Positions 11,706 to 23,425 of a stretch of 64,000 nucleotides of DNA are shown here, piece after piece; position 1 is the stretch's first letter, and the number at the start of each line of letters is the position of its first letter. The translations under genes and the position numbers were made by a program. The stretch comes from Sipunculus nudus (Eukaryota > Annelida > Sipuncula > Golfingiida > Sipunculidae): the NCBI GenBank assembly GCA_026874595.1, contig CM049311.1, positions 56,367,953-56,431,952 on the forward strand. The letters run 5' to 3'. The notes below the pieces were generated by a model. The model had not been told where the DNA came from. It searched no databases and was given only the letters and a program-made list of their open reading frames with translations.

Positions 11706-14700
11706 CTAAAAGCCAAATGGTAGATTGTAAAAATTAATGACATTGTGCAACATCTCAATACTTAAAATAAAAAAAATAGTATTGTCACTAGCTTTTCCTA
11801 CCCGTTCATTATTTTGCACTACCGACCATTTTAGTTTTATCCCAAATACGCCAGGTGGTTTTCAAGTATGATGAAGACTAACTTAACTATTACACAACAG
11901 CCTGTCCCATAAAAGGTGGAAATTTACACAAGCAATAGAAATTAACATGCCTATAGATAATTTGTACACTAATAAGCAAAAGATAAGAAAAAAAAGTTTG
12001 TTTCAAACCCTACTTTCACATATACCGTGTTTCTGAACCCTGGGTGGATGGCCTCCGCTCTTGATCAGAGTAGCAAACTGCTTTTTGCCTTTATACACCT
12101 TAGTTGCCAATTAAATGAAAAATATCTGAAGCATAAGGAAAATAACCCCCTTAGGATACACTTTTCACCATACATGACAGTTTAAGAGCAAATACATGCA
12201 TATCCGAGGAGTGGCCATAGAGGAGCTAGTTACGTGACAGAAGTTCAGTGCGACCACCGACAATTATAATATAGATTATTGACAGGTGTGATGCTTTTTA
12301 CTCTCCTTATATCACTAAATGAACACAGATGACTCGCTTAGCGTGATTATTAGATTAAAACAGTGATGAAACAAGTGACCCATGGGTCATGACGCTCAGC
12401 TGACTGGGAAGAGATTCGCAAAAGGAAATTTTATTATCTGAATGGTAGTATATACCCATTCAACTGAAGCATCAAACAGATTTACCAACAGGCCAAGATT
12501 GCGTCTGTATTTATATATCTTAAAAATTGAGAAAAAATGCGTAAACTTTAAAAAAATACAGGGGGCTCCACCAGTCTGCAGAAACTAAAAAAACACTTAA
12601 TGGTCAATATCCATGCAAAGAATCATGGTGATCTCTGCATTAGTTGTTCAGATACTTCAGCTTTTGTATCAAATTGTCCATTATTCTGAGGGATACTTTG
12701 GAGTCCTATAGCTTGAAGGATATGGGTAACAGAGACCTAATTTCAGGTTTCCACAGACACTTTTTATGGGCCTCCTTGCATGACAAGACTGAAGATTCTA
12801 GGCCCAGTTGTTAAAATTTTTACCCTGTTGACAGATAACCACATCTTTAAAGGTCTGAAAAATATAGAAAGAAATCGTAAAAATTTGAAAAAAATAGAGG
12901 CGGCGCACCCAGTCTACAGAAACTGATAAATCACCTCATGACCAATATGTATGCCAAAAATCATGACCATCAGTGTTGTAGTTATTGAGATACTGCAGTT
13001 TTTGTATCACATTTTTCATTATTCTGAGGGGTATTTTGGAGCCATACAGCTTAAAGGATATAGGTAACAGAGACCTAATTTCAGGTTTCCAAGGAGACAT
13101 TTCATAGGTCTCCCTGTGTGTCAAGAATGAAGATTCTAGGTCCAGTTGTAATGATTTGTGCCCTGTTAACAGATGTTCATCTTTAAAAGTCTCAAAAATA
13201 GAGAAAAAAATCGTTAAAAAAACCCGGACAAATACAGGTGGTGCCACCAGTCTTCAGGTTTCCACAGACACTTTTCATGGGCCCCCTTGCATGACAAGAA
13301 AGAAGAGTCTAGGTTCAGTTGTTACAATTTGTACCCTGTTGACTGATAAACACATCTTTAAAGGTCTCAAAAATAGAGAAAAAAATTCGTAAAAATTTGA
13401 AAAAAATAGAGGTGGCGCACCCAATATACAGAAAGTGATGAACCACTTTATGATCAATATCCATACAAACAATTATGGTGATCTCTGCATTAGTTGTTCA
13501 GATACTTCAGCTTATGTATCAAATTGTCCATTATTCTGAGGGATACTTCGGAGTCCTATAGCTTGAAGGATATGGGAAACAGAGACTTATTTCAGGTTTC
13601 CATGGAGTTTTCATGGCCCTCCTTGCATGACAAGAATGAAGATTCTAGGTCCAGTCTTTACCATTTGTACCCTGTTAACAGATGTTCACATTTTAAAGGT
13701 CTCAAAAATAGAGAAAAAAAATTGTATAAATTTGAAAAAATAGAGGTGGCGCACCCAGTCTACAGAAACTGATGGAACACCTCATGATCAATATGTATGC
13801 CATCAGTGATGTAGTTAATGAGATATTGAAGTTTTTGTATGAAATTTTTGACTATTCTGGGGGTACTTTGGGGCCCCATAGCTCGAAGGATATGGCCAAC
13901 AGAGACCTAATTTCTAGTTTCCATGGAAACTTTTCATAGGTCTCTCAGTGTGTCAAGAATGAAGATTCTAGGTCCAGCCTTTACGATTTGTGCCCTGTTA
14001 ACAGATGTTCACATTTTTAAAGGTCTCAAAAATAGAAAATATGTAAAAAAATCGAAATATACAGGTGGCGCCACCAGTCTGCAGGAACTGATGGAACATC
14101 TCATGACCAATATGTGTGCCAAAAATCATGACCATCAGTGATGTAGTTAATGAGATATTGAAGTTTTTTTGTATGAAATTTTTACTATTCGGGGGGGGGG
14201 TACTTTGGGGGCCCATAACACGAAGGATATGGGTAACAGCGACCTAATTTCTGGTTTCCAAGGAGATTTTTCATGGACCTCTTAGAATGTCAAGTTACAA
14301 GATTCTAGGTCCAGCGGTTACGATTTGTGCCTGGTTAACGAACGGACAGACGGACAGACAGACGGACGACGGACAAAGAGTGATCGCTATAGCTCTGATG
14401 ACTTACAGTCAGCTGAGCTAAAAAAAAAGGACAAAACGCTTCTGGTAATGTTTGGTAGTATTTTGTCGTATCAGCCTCGAAATCAGTATACTTCTCTCTC
14501 TCGGGATTAAAAAAGTCGACAAAATAGTCAATCTTGACGTAAGATATTTATTTTACCAATCAGACTTTGTCTGACGGAACAATCTTCCGTTTAATCTAAT
14601 TTCCATTAGATCATATCCAGATAAAGCATGTGCGGTCTGCTGGTTTCATATTACAATTTCTGTTGAGCCTTCTGCGTGGTCCTTTAGAGTTTGAAAGATC

Positions 14701-17700
14701 TGATGATTACCGGCTGCGGGCGCAGATACCAGCCATTAACCCGCCTGTATCACACGCAACACAAGACATGGTATGTGTTTATAAGTGCAGCAAAGGTTTT
14801 ATTCATACCTGTATGGTTCTATCATGCTTTGATATCAATATTCATATGACGTAAATGTATGGTCTTCATGGGGATCATTCTAAAATGAATCATATGGCAG
14901 TAACGCTTTATAAAAGGACGTTTTCAATATATTAATTCCTCTATACTTCAGGCATTCTGAAACATATAATTGTGATCACTATGTATACATTTACAGCTGA
15001 GAATACCGGTGGGTTTAATTATCTGTGGCAGAAACAGGCTGGTTTATTTGATTCCTGTAATGATTTGTGTGTTGCCATGGTAACACGCGCCATCCGACAG
15101 ATGCTCCGGGCTATGCGAATGACGCCTGTAGTTGTTAATTAGACCTATGTTAGTCCGGTGGAATCGCGTGGGTTTCGAAATTTTTCGATTCGCATGAGTT
15201 TGGTCTTGTCATCGTAGATGGAGGTGCGGTAACCAGCATGCTTACTAATAACCATTATTAAAAATAACCATAAACTGTTATTATTTTGCGCTCTTAAAAA
15301 GCTGAATATCTCGTCACGTCATGATTGGACATCACATTTACTCTCTGCAGGAAAGGGAAACTAATCGAGAATTCCATTTCCTTGCAATATGCTTGATGTG
15401 ACAGCCATGTATTATATACTATGTTAATTATGCTGCAACCTTTCCTTGTTCCCCTAGTATATTCCTTTCATTATTCATAAATCGTTTTGGTTTCATGCTA
15501 TTAAGACATTATCTTTCTGTCTTTATCATGTTGCCATCACATGAATATCAACACCTCGTTTCGTTCCATATTTATTTATGGATATGTTTTGAACATCTTA
15601 CAGAATTCTTGTTTTGTATGATTGGGAAACCTATGTCTGGAGCGTCTGAATTTATACCCTTAAGGTAAAGAACATCCATTGAAACTGGGAAAACCCTGAT
15701 AACGATTGATCACTTCTATGGCTGCATTTTTGTTCGCGTCGGTTTTTCATTCGGGTATTCCCGAAAAGCAAATTATCTAGAAATAAAATGAATGGAAGCA
15801 CAATCGTTGAAGCGAGTCGAAAGAAGAAAGATTGATGTTATTAATAATAACAGATCTTATATGTTACTCGTAAATCAGATATTGATATTATAAATGATAT
15901 CAATTATTTCAAATTATCTGGCAATATCTTTCTTTCTACGAATATTTGTTACTTAGATATTAACTATCTTTATTACTTATTGTTCTTTAAGGCCGCGGCG
16001 ATAAAAACAGGATTTACAAACTTGCTGACTAGCTGTTATCAAACATCAAGGAGATAACAGACTCTTGTAATATCCTTGCACACATACATAATATAGCCAT
16101 GACACAATTACCTCTCAATTGCATAATCATAGCATTTTCTAAACAAATTGGCCCGCCATTTTTTATATAAAATCGGCTCGTTATCCGAAAACAACTGATC
16201 GGTGCATTTTACCATGGGACTAACATCACCACACCCATGCATAGAAAGGCATGCAAATATTTATTTACTTTAAACGCCATATTTTATATATATATGTGTA
16301 TACTTAAATAATCGAAAATAAAATAAATGAGAGTTAACAAACAAAACTTGCCAGTAGTTGACTGGAAAAAAGTGTCAGCAGAATAAAATGGGGGCGCGCC
16401 CCTTTGTGCCCCCCCCCCCTATGAATACGCCCCTGGCAAAGAAAGGTGAAGAGACACACACGTAAAAACACCTATACTAAGGGGAAACATCACGGTCACT
16501 ACTGTGTCAAATGAAAGATGTTAACACAACAAAACAACGTGACATGACAGATTTAAGTGCGCACACATCATAATTTTGAACGACGTTTTCTCAACTATTG
16601 ATATGTAATGGCAAGAGTTTATATGAGACTGGAGATTAACCTGCTACGCTCCTCAGGCAACGGCTATATACACTGCAGTCCTCCTAGATCTCCCTGCCTA
16701 TAACTGCTTTGTATAGCGATGTTCTCTGGGTTTAACCACCTGGGCCGGCACAAAGCAAGATATTGTAATCAACCAATGAGAGACACTGAGATTACAACGA
16801 GACACCCGTTTTCGTTGGTCCGATTCTTTGCTCTGTGCCAGGACCGGTGTAATCAGACCAACCAGAGCGGGGGTCGTATGTGTAAACTTTGCAGCTTTAT
16901 ACAAAATGTGCTACTTTGTTATACAGAGCAGCGGTTAGAGGGAGGGAGATCTGAATCGACGGCAGTGTATATGGTGGTGGGCCGATCATCGAGTTTTTTT
17001 CGAAAGTCAGTCGGTTAGCTGCAACTTTCAAGCGCTCTTTTACGAAAGGCAACTATCGATTACATCATACTCATGATTGTTTTTACCAGAATGTCTTTAA
17101 GTTATAGGCAAAAATTACTCTTCCATTTTTTACAACATTCCGTGCTTCATATAATGAGTCTGTGTTCCCAAATAACCTAGGTGTATAACTGAGTATGACA
17201 CGGTAAATGAGAGAACGGAGGACTTGTTAAACCTCTGTCAACTGGCAGGGAGCTGCAGAATTAGCGGAGAGTTTTCTAACGAGATGTTCATTGCAAAATA
17301 TGGGCGGTATGGCGTTAAAATACTCCATAATGCTCCAGGTCTATGCCAATTTTGCAAAATTCTCTTAGAAATAATCTTCTCAACTGATGTCAGGTGCCGC
17401 TGCCGCATGAGAAATTATATTTTCAGCTTTCAATTACTTATTTTTTTTATTTTTACCAAAAAATTATATGGGCCTATATTTTTTTCTGGCAGGCCTGTGA
17501 AACCAGTATGCATGTCAGCAGTCATCATAATTGCTATAAAATGAAAGTCCTGGTAGTGAAGTTAAAATGATACGCGGGAGTATTCATGAGGGCCAGCAAG
17601 TAGATGATCTGGACTGTGGTTTAATCGATTACTATAATTAATTAAAATGAAACTTTGAATAGCATATCTTAGTGATAAAAGGAAAATAAAAAAAAGGCAA

Positions 17701-19412
17701 AAACTTCTTTTCGTAAGGTAGAATTACTAAGACATGCGGGCTGGGTTAAGAGAGTACAGTTTCACAGATAATTGCACATTTCTTTATATTTGTCAGAACC
17801 GCTTAATAAACGATCATCGATCGGTTTGCCCAAACCGATGATCCCTTATGAAAAAGGAACCGACTCCCACCACTAAGTGTATATAGCCGCTGTGTGAGGA
17901 TACCAACGCCGGGAACCTCATATTAACTCCTGGGTAAAAGGAAAGTTGTTAATACCTGCGATTTCATACATGTTTTCTGGCTTGTCACCTGCTTGCTCGA
18001 GTCTCTCGTGACACAGGATGAGTCCACTCGCCACGGGGGGTGTCACTATGAAGATGATCAGAATGACTATCCAGAGCTGAGTGCGGGGTTTACTGTTTGC
18101 AGGAAACCAAATCCACTGAAAAGGAAACATATTATCAAAAAAAGTTAAAAAAAAAAAGAAGAGAGCAAAAAAAAAAAAAAGGGGGGGCGGGGAATCAGTT
18201 TTTGTGAAGGTAAACGAGTGATACATTTACAGTTTACAATATATTATGCACATTTAATTTAATGGTAAGAATCATAGCAAGAAGCTTTTACCCGCAGGGA
18301 TAAAGTGAAGAGTGATGGGAAGAAGCAATGTGTAATGAAGAATAATTTACTCCCATTTTGTTGGTTTCTTGAAGAGTCCATGTGTGATAACACCAAATGT
18401 ACATTGTGAGGGCATGTAGAACTAAATTTAGTGACACTGAAAAATAATTGTCGCACGTAGCCGTCATGGGAAGACAGGAAATTGATATATTTTTGCATTC
18501 ATATTTCATCCTATATAAATCAATTATCACGGCATGTTCCATAAGTTTCACTTATACCAGACCACTGGGAATAATTTTACTCGAGCATCGACTTGGCCTC
18601 TGTTGTTTAATATGCACCATTTGGGTGTAACCCCTTTCTGAATGATACGCGAAGCACAGTAATGCGGGGGTTCCAAGCAGGACCCTTAAAGGTTCCCCAC
18701 TCAGTCCATGGCTAAGAACCTTTAGCGGTTCTTCAAGGAACCTTTATAGAGGTTCTAAATGGAACCTTCGCGACTTCATTGAAGAATCTACTGGAGGTTC
18801 AAAAAGGGCCATGCATTGAAAGTTCTAGATGAAACTTTTAAGGGTTCTCCAATCATTCCACTCTGAAGAACCTCAAAGTTTTCTAGCTAGAACTTTTTTT
18901 ACAGTACATTCCTCGTCCTGCTAAGAGTAAAGTTTGAACTACAATGTATTATTGTTTTCCTCTATATATTCAAGAAACCTGATATCGAATTATGACGAAA
19001 ACACTATCCCATGATTATCCTGCTTTAAGTAAAATCCCACGCTGATTACAATGGTACACCAAAACAATTACCGGTTAACTGCCTTTACTATTTTCAGATA
19101 TCTCATTGTGCAAATAAGGACAAGGTCCTTGTAAAATTAATGCTCTGGGCTCTGGCCTCGATTCCTTAAAATAATTCTTAAAGATATGGAATGAACAGCA
19201 TTTCAAGAATTGAATTTTTTCTTTGGAAGCTTAGAAATTTCCATTTATTGTGCCTCAACCTATAATTAAATGACAAAAGGCCACCAATTCACAACAAACG
19301 TTTTGTTCTTACCATAAATAGAAAATATCATGAACGTTAACATGTACTTTACGTTCAAAATGTATTTTTATATCTTTATAGTTATAATGTATGGGGAATT
19401 TAATATTTGTCC

Positions 19413-19447
<35 letters not shown>

Positions 19448-19551
19448 ATGGAAAGGGCATACACAGAAAAGTGAACCACTTTTGTATGTATACCCTTTCC
19501 ATCTATAAAAAACAATGAACCAGCATGGCTATTCATACACCTATATATATA

Positions 19552-19616
<65 letters not shown>

Positions 19617-22600
19617 CTTTATCTCTTCATTTTATAAATTTGACAGCATAAAAGAACATTATGTTAGAAAATCTTTATTTATTATGTCTAAACACTGATG
19701 AATCTGGAATGCTGTACATCAGTTAAGGACATATCCCCCAAATCACACCTGACTGAAGGGCTTGAGCACTTTGCTTATCTTGAAGGGCGTCCTGCAGACC
19801 TCACAGTGCTGCGTGTCGGCGGAAATAAGCCATTTTTGTAGACACGCGGTGTGGACGAAACCGGAACTTCCTTTACACCGACAAGGCGTGAGCAGAGGTG
19901 TAGCGGGCGTGGACCCCTCCCAGCAGATCCTACACATGGGCCGGCCGTCACTCCGAGTAGTCGTGTCCTGATAAGGATCAGAAAAACAGCAATGTTACTG
20001 AGATTAAAAGCAGACTTTTCATATATATGATACATTAATAAACACCAAGGTTGAGTAAACTAGTGGTCCGTATTGCCATATATACATTCATACATATAAT
20101 GTGTTTGAATGGGTTTCCGTCGTGGCAATGGAAGAAAGCGGAAGTTTAGAATTAAATGAATAAACTTCCTATAAAAATTAAATCGATTGTCATTAGTTTC
20201 ATTTTTATTTAATTTCATTTTAATTACAGCATATTTATGAAGGGTAATACAATTGACCAGTCAGGCTGAACTATACCTTTGTGCCCTTTCCCATTTTCAA
20301 ATAAAAACACATATCAAGTGAACTAAAATATGGATAAAGTACATTCATAATACTATGACTAAGAATTATAAAACAGCAACATTATAATTATGTGGACTCA
20401 AAAACTCACAAGCATTATTAGAAAGTTTTTCATTTATAGTAAAATTTCTGGACTTTATTGAAGTGACATTTCTATTATTGTTTTAAAAGCAAAAATATGT
20501 AAACTAAGAAGGGGTCAGTCTTTTAGTTAGTAAGACATCAGTTGAAACGTGATACTCTGGAATGTTAGAGCATATCTTATCTATTACTGTTTTTTTGGTT
20601 ACAGTTACTCAGGTTAGATATTTTACTAACTGCTTCATCTGGAAATTACATAACCAATAATCAAAATCATCATTTGATCTTCCTGCTTTACTTATACATT
20701 AGTATAAAAATCTACATGAACGACTATACCGGTAAGTGGTGCACTAGTGATTCCTCTGTGATACTGGTGATGTTATTTAATAAGCAGATGTCAGATAACG
20801 GCGGTTTGTATATTGAAGCAACAATAATATTGCGTTCAGCGCATTTTACCGTTACAAAGACAGATTTGGGCCAGAAAAATAAAAGGTATGGTTCTCAGGC
20901 ACCGCCCGCGTCAATGTTAATCCCCGGCAACATTTTTATTTTTATTTTTTATATAAACTTACCAATTTGAGCTCCAGCCGCTCGGACATTTCTTTCAAGG
21001 AGATAAATAATACAATTTTTATAAAATTTCCTTTGTCATGTAGTGCTTTTACCTGTTTAGCAAAAACATTCTGTTATCATCATGCTTTTCCATGATCATA
21101 TGGCATTTTTATCTGAATATACAAAAAAGGCAAAAAAAATTAAAAACCCACCCCGCATTGATTTCTGAAAAAAAAATGCCGGAGAACCAAACCGTAATTT
21201 TTTTTTGCCTTAGCAGTTCATCATGTAACACTGAATTTAAGGTATCATCAACATATAGAGCTACATATCCTCCTTTGCGAGATGGAGATGGGCGTGGAAA
21301 TAAATGTTAAAAACAACTGATATTATAGATGAGCAATGAGCCCTAAATAATTGATTTTGATGTTTGTTAGGTTACTCTTGTTTTGTCTACGGTACATATA
21401 GATTCTATGCTGAGCCATTGACAGATGCACTCTGGACTTAAGGTGTATCCGTTAGAGAAGCATGATAGGTTCTAGTCGCACGTGTGCCAGATTTGCAGTC
21501 CTGATTTGCACCTTTTCAGGTGTAATGCTACATTCGTCACCAAAGGGATTATGGTGATCACCTGTATTCAAGTGCATGGTACAAATGACGCAAACCTTCC
21601 GGTGTCCAGTTAAAAGAATAAAAATCACAACCACCGGATGTCTAGTTGTCAGACTAACCAAACAAAACCTGATTTAAATTATTTGTTTCATTTCACTTTT
21701 TTACCATTTTATTTGACAATAAAAATTATTTTACTGGTAAAATTTACGTATCATTATCTGCTGGTGTCGTCATTTGCTCCCGTAGATAAAGGTGAAGGTC
21801 ACCAAGTGTGACAAAAGAGTTTACTCTACAGGCCCCAGTTCGCCAATGGAAAATACCACTGAGATCACGTTTTGAACGCTTCTTTCAACTTGTCAATTCG
21901 TATTCGTCATATTACCAGGTCCAAAGGTGACGAAGACATCATTATAATTATTATAAAGCAACAAGTTGTTTTGTACTCTTTAACAAAGTTTTTGTGCCTG
22001 TACCTTTTTTATTCAATAAAATATATATATATATATATATTGAAATAAAATGAAACTGTTGAAATTGTACAACCCCGTAAACGAAAAATTATTCATCACT
22101 TATGTTTCTACGGCAGCACTTTACCGTAATAAAATAGTTTTCACGCAGAAAAAAATAAAATACTTTATTGCAAAGGCGTAATAAGAGCAAAATCTTCTTT
22201 CGCCAGACGGGTGTAGAGCGTTGATCAAGGTGAGACCAGCAAAGCTTTGGTTTTTTTATAGTCAGAAATCTAAGCAAAACATAAACGGATCTTCTCTACC
22301 CAGTGCAATATAAGTTATCAGTGAGGTACGCTCTATTGTAACGTTTTCGTTTGTTTCCCTTATATATAATTATTTTTGGAATACATATTGAATCAAGCGG
22401 AGCAAAAGAGAAGAATTACGAATGGATTATTATATTGATGCATAACCCTTGTAAATACAGACTAAAATACCCACAACTTGATGCAACTGACTAATTCAGT
22501 GTTTTCGTGCAGAAAAAAAAATTATACTTGACTGTGAAGGCGTAATAAGCGCGAAATCTTCTTTCGCCAGACGGGTGTATAAGTGAGACCAGTAAAGCTT

Positions 22601-23192
22601 CGGTTTTTAATAGTCAGAAATATAAACCAAACGAAAACGCAGATACTGATATAAAAACCACTGATATAAAACCAAACGTTTTACTCACTGATGCGTCACT
22701 GGCACTCCTTTTGACTTGTGAAGTTGCGTCGTTTGTTTCCACACTCCCGGGTATGTTTTGTTCTTGTACCCTGATACCTCCCGGCTTCGTGTGCTTATTT
22801 CTGCTTGGAGTGGACTCAACACAGAATAATGTATTTGCAGGAACTTTCGGTTTTGAGTTACACCATAACTTGTCCTTACCCAAGAGGTGAGACTGGATTT
22901 GCGTTGAACTTTTTACTGCTGTTTCTTTTGGGCAAACCATCAGAGGATTGTGGATGGCATGGCCGACGCAGACTGACGGACATCGTTCGCGGGCACAAGG
23001 AGCACGCGTCAGGAGCAGACTGGCCGAGCTCCGTGACCTAGCCACGCCGACAGATGACTCGCCCACTGATTGTAGTTGTCTTTTAATCCTTTCTGGATCA
23101 CTCACAGTACGTTTCAAGGAGACAATGCTGTTAAATATCTTGTCTGATTCAGCATCTTTTTTAGTCATCTCACCTTTCTCTAGGTTCTTCAT
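11503..23192 (-). CDS. MARCH-type RING-CH E3 ubiquitin ligase, four coding exons
   Basis: Joining 23192-22689, 19967-19749, 18115-17956 and 11705-11503 gives about 361 residues with no internal stop. Phases match at every junction (0, 0, 1). A ~168-residue Ser/Lys-rich N-terminal region is followed by a RING-CH finger. All C4HC3 ligands are present with canonical spacing: C180, C183, C197, C199, H207, C210, C223 and C226, plus W214. Two membrane spans follow at about 254-276 and 295-318. MARCH enzymes are membrane-bound E3 ligases that ubiquitinate membrane proteins in the endosomal and secretory system. The VTPPVASG stretch in the first span and the two-span topology look closest to MARCHF2/MARCHF3, while the finger itself also resembles MARCHF1/8. 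Orthology is therefore not settled. The cytosolic tail ends FEIL, which might be a PDZ ligand. Confidence 0.88.
12373..14422 (+). repeat. ~340 bp tandem repeat array ending in GGACAGACGGAC, in MARCH intron 3
   Basis: Units start near 12551, 12899, 13239, 13411, 13744 and 14064 with GGTGGCGCCACC- or GGTGGCGCACCC-like words followed by AGTCTGCAG or AGTCTACAG. The third unit is about half length. The array opens with GACCCATGGGTCATGACGCTCAGCTGACT and closes with a GGACAGACGGAC block and GTCAGCTGAGC. That makes CTCAGCTGACT an inverted terminal word. Related copies occur at 39362-40055 (same orientation) and 60150-60540 (inverted), so this is a dispersed element with internal tandem units. Short ORFs inside it are repeat artefacts. 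Confidence 0.7.
14430..16960. other. Intron 3 sequence without gene
   Basis: AT-rich intronic sequence. A G/C homopolymer-rich stretch lies near 16390-16435. A loose inverted repeat around GGCACAAAGCA (16747) and TTTGCTCTGTGCC (16827) lies near 16640-16910. I could not assign either to a family, and no ORF looks real. Confidence 0.55.
16972..17875 (-). mobile_element. hAT MITE with perfect 8 bp target duplication, in MARCH intron 3
   Basis: The element starts TGGTGGTGGG and ends CCCACCACTA, hAT-type inverted ends (T/CAGTGNTGGG). It is flanked on both sides by AGTGTATA (16964-16971 and 17876-17883), an exact 8 bp duplication as hAT transposases make. Next to one end is a palindrome built on CATCGATCGG, TTTGCCCAAACC and GATGATC. 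The body matches 24575-25471 in inverted orientation over its whole length. No transposase is present. Confidence 0.85.
17956..18115 (-). CDS. MARCH gene, coding exon 3 (first membrane span and luminal loop)
   Basis: The acceptor is CCTTTTCAG before TGGATTTGG and the donor is GCAG/GTATTA. The 160 bp exon ends in phase 1. It encodes WIWFPANSKPRTQ, then a hydrophobic segment with VTPPVASG, then the charged loop ERLEQAGDKPENMYEIA between the two predicted membrane spans. Confidence 0.88.
18655..18895. repeat. GGTTC/GAACC-rich repeat in MARCH intron 2
   Basis: Words such as GGTTCT, GGAACC, AGGTTC and AGAACC recur every 15-30 bases in both orientations, giving many possible short hairpins. A related patch is at 37150-37290. 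It probably represents a degenerate MITE family; no clear ends were found. Confidence 0.5.
19415..19442. repeat. (TA)n microsatellite
   Basis: Pure TA dinucleotides leading directly into the hairpin at 19441-19507. Confidence 0.95.
19441..19507. other. Long near-perfect hairpin in MARCH intron 2
   Basis: AGATGGAAAGGGCATACA at 19446 pairs with TGTATACCCTTTCCATCT, ending at 19504. The inner part GAAAAGTG/CACTTTT extends the stem, with a loop of about four bases (AACC). The arms are about 28 bases with one or two mismatches or bulges. It is flanked by TA microsatellites, so it may be a tiny palindromic element inserted at TA or a cruciform-forming relic. Confidence 0.7.
19547..19613. repeat. 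(TA)n microsatellite
   Basis: Long TA run with a single TTTA interruption near 19551, in MARCH intron 2. Confidence 0.95.
19749..19967 (-). CDS. MARCH gene, coding exon 2 (RING-CH finger)
   Basis: The acceptor is CTTATCAG before GACACGACT and the donor is CAG/GTGTGA. The 219 bp exon encodes 73 residues in phase 0. It contains the complete variant RING: C-x2-C-x13-C-x-C-x7-H-x2-C-x12-C-x2-C, with the conserved tryptophan KWL three residues after the sixth ligand pair. This spacing is diagnostic for RING-CH rather than classical RING or PHD fingers. The finger binds two zinc ions and recruits the E2 enzyme. Confidence 0.93.
22144..22274. repeat. Direct repeat A in MARCH intron 1
   Basis: The block contains GCAGAAAAAAATAAAATACT, AAGGCGTAATAAG, TCTTCTTTCGCCAGACGGGT and AGTCAGAAAT. 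The same order recurs at 22507-22625. This is a local duplication rather than coding sequence. Confidence 0.8.
22507..22625. repeat. Direct repeat B in MARCH intron 1
   Basis: Second copy of the block at 22144-22274, about 60 bases inside the intron from the exon 1 donor. It shares TCTTCTTTCGCCAGACGGGT and GTGAGACCAG and differs by small indels. Confidence 0.8.
22689..23192 (-). CDS. MARCH gene, coding exon 1 (N-terminal region)
   Basis: The frame is open from 23315 to the donor, but the upstream part starts after a TAG and has no ATG before 23192, so the ATG at 23192-23190 (MKNLEKGEM) is taken as the start. The exon ends ...GACGCATCA before a strong donor, GTGAGTAA (22688 down). It encodes about 168 residues, Ser-, Lys- and Thr-rich, with no recognised domain. 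An alternative is an upstream exon with a good donor (CAG/GTGAGGA at 23423/23422) spliced into GCCGCAG near 23307. That would make the extra 5' codons real or 5' UTR. Confidence 0.75.
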
Positions 23193-23319
23193 GGCGCAGG
23201 CGGCAGAACCAGGATATTGACTAGAGCTGTCTCGCGACGATACTGAAGAACCGTGCTTCTTATGGTTGGGGTGTGGCACGGCTGGTGTTATACAAGAATT
23301 TCTCTGCGGCACAAACTAG

Positions 23320-23425
23320 CCAATCAACAACCAAGGTGACAAGGTTCACATTGACGTCACACTTACTTTCCCATCGTTTGATACGGTGTTGTGTTAGCTG
23401 AAACCAAGTAAGGTGTCCTCACCTG
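23320..23425 (-). promoter_or_regulatory. Possible MARCH promoter: CRE and CCAAT motifs
   Basis: A consensus cAMP response element TGACGTCA lies at 23352-23359. A CCAAT box lies on the plus strand at 23320-23324. Both fall within 170 bases upstream of the proposed start codon, and TCTCGCGA is at 23225-23232. No TATA box is evident. A good splice donor on the minus strand (CAG/GTGAGGA, 23423/23422) suggests a non-coding first exon further upstream instead, in which case these motifs would be intronic. Confidence 0.35.
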
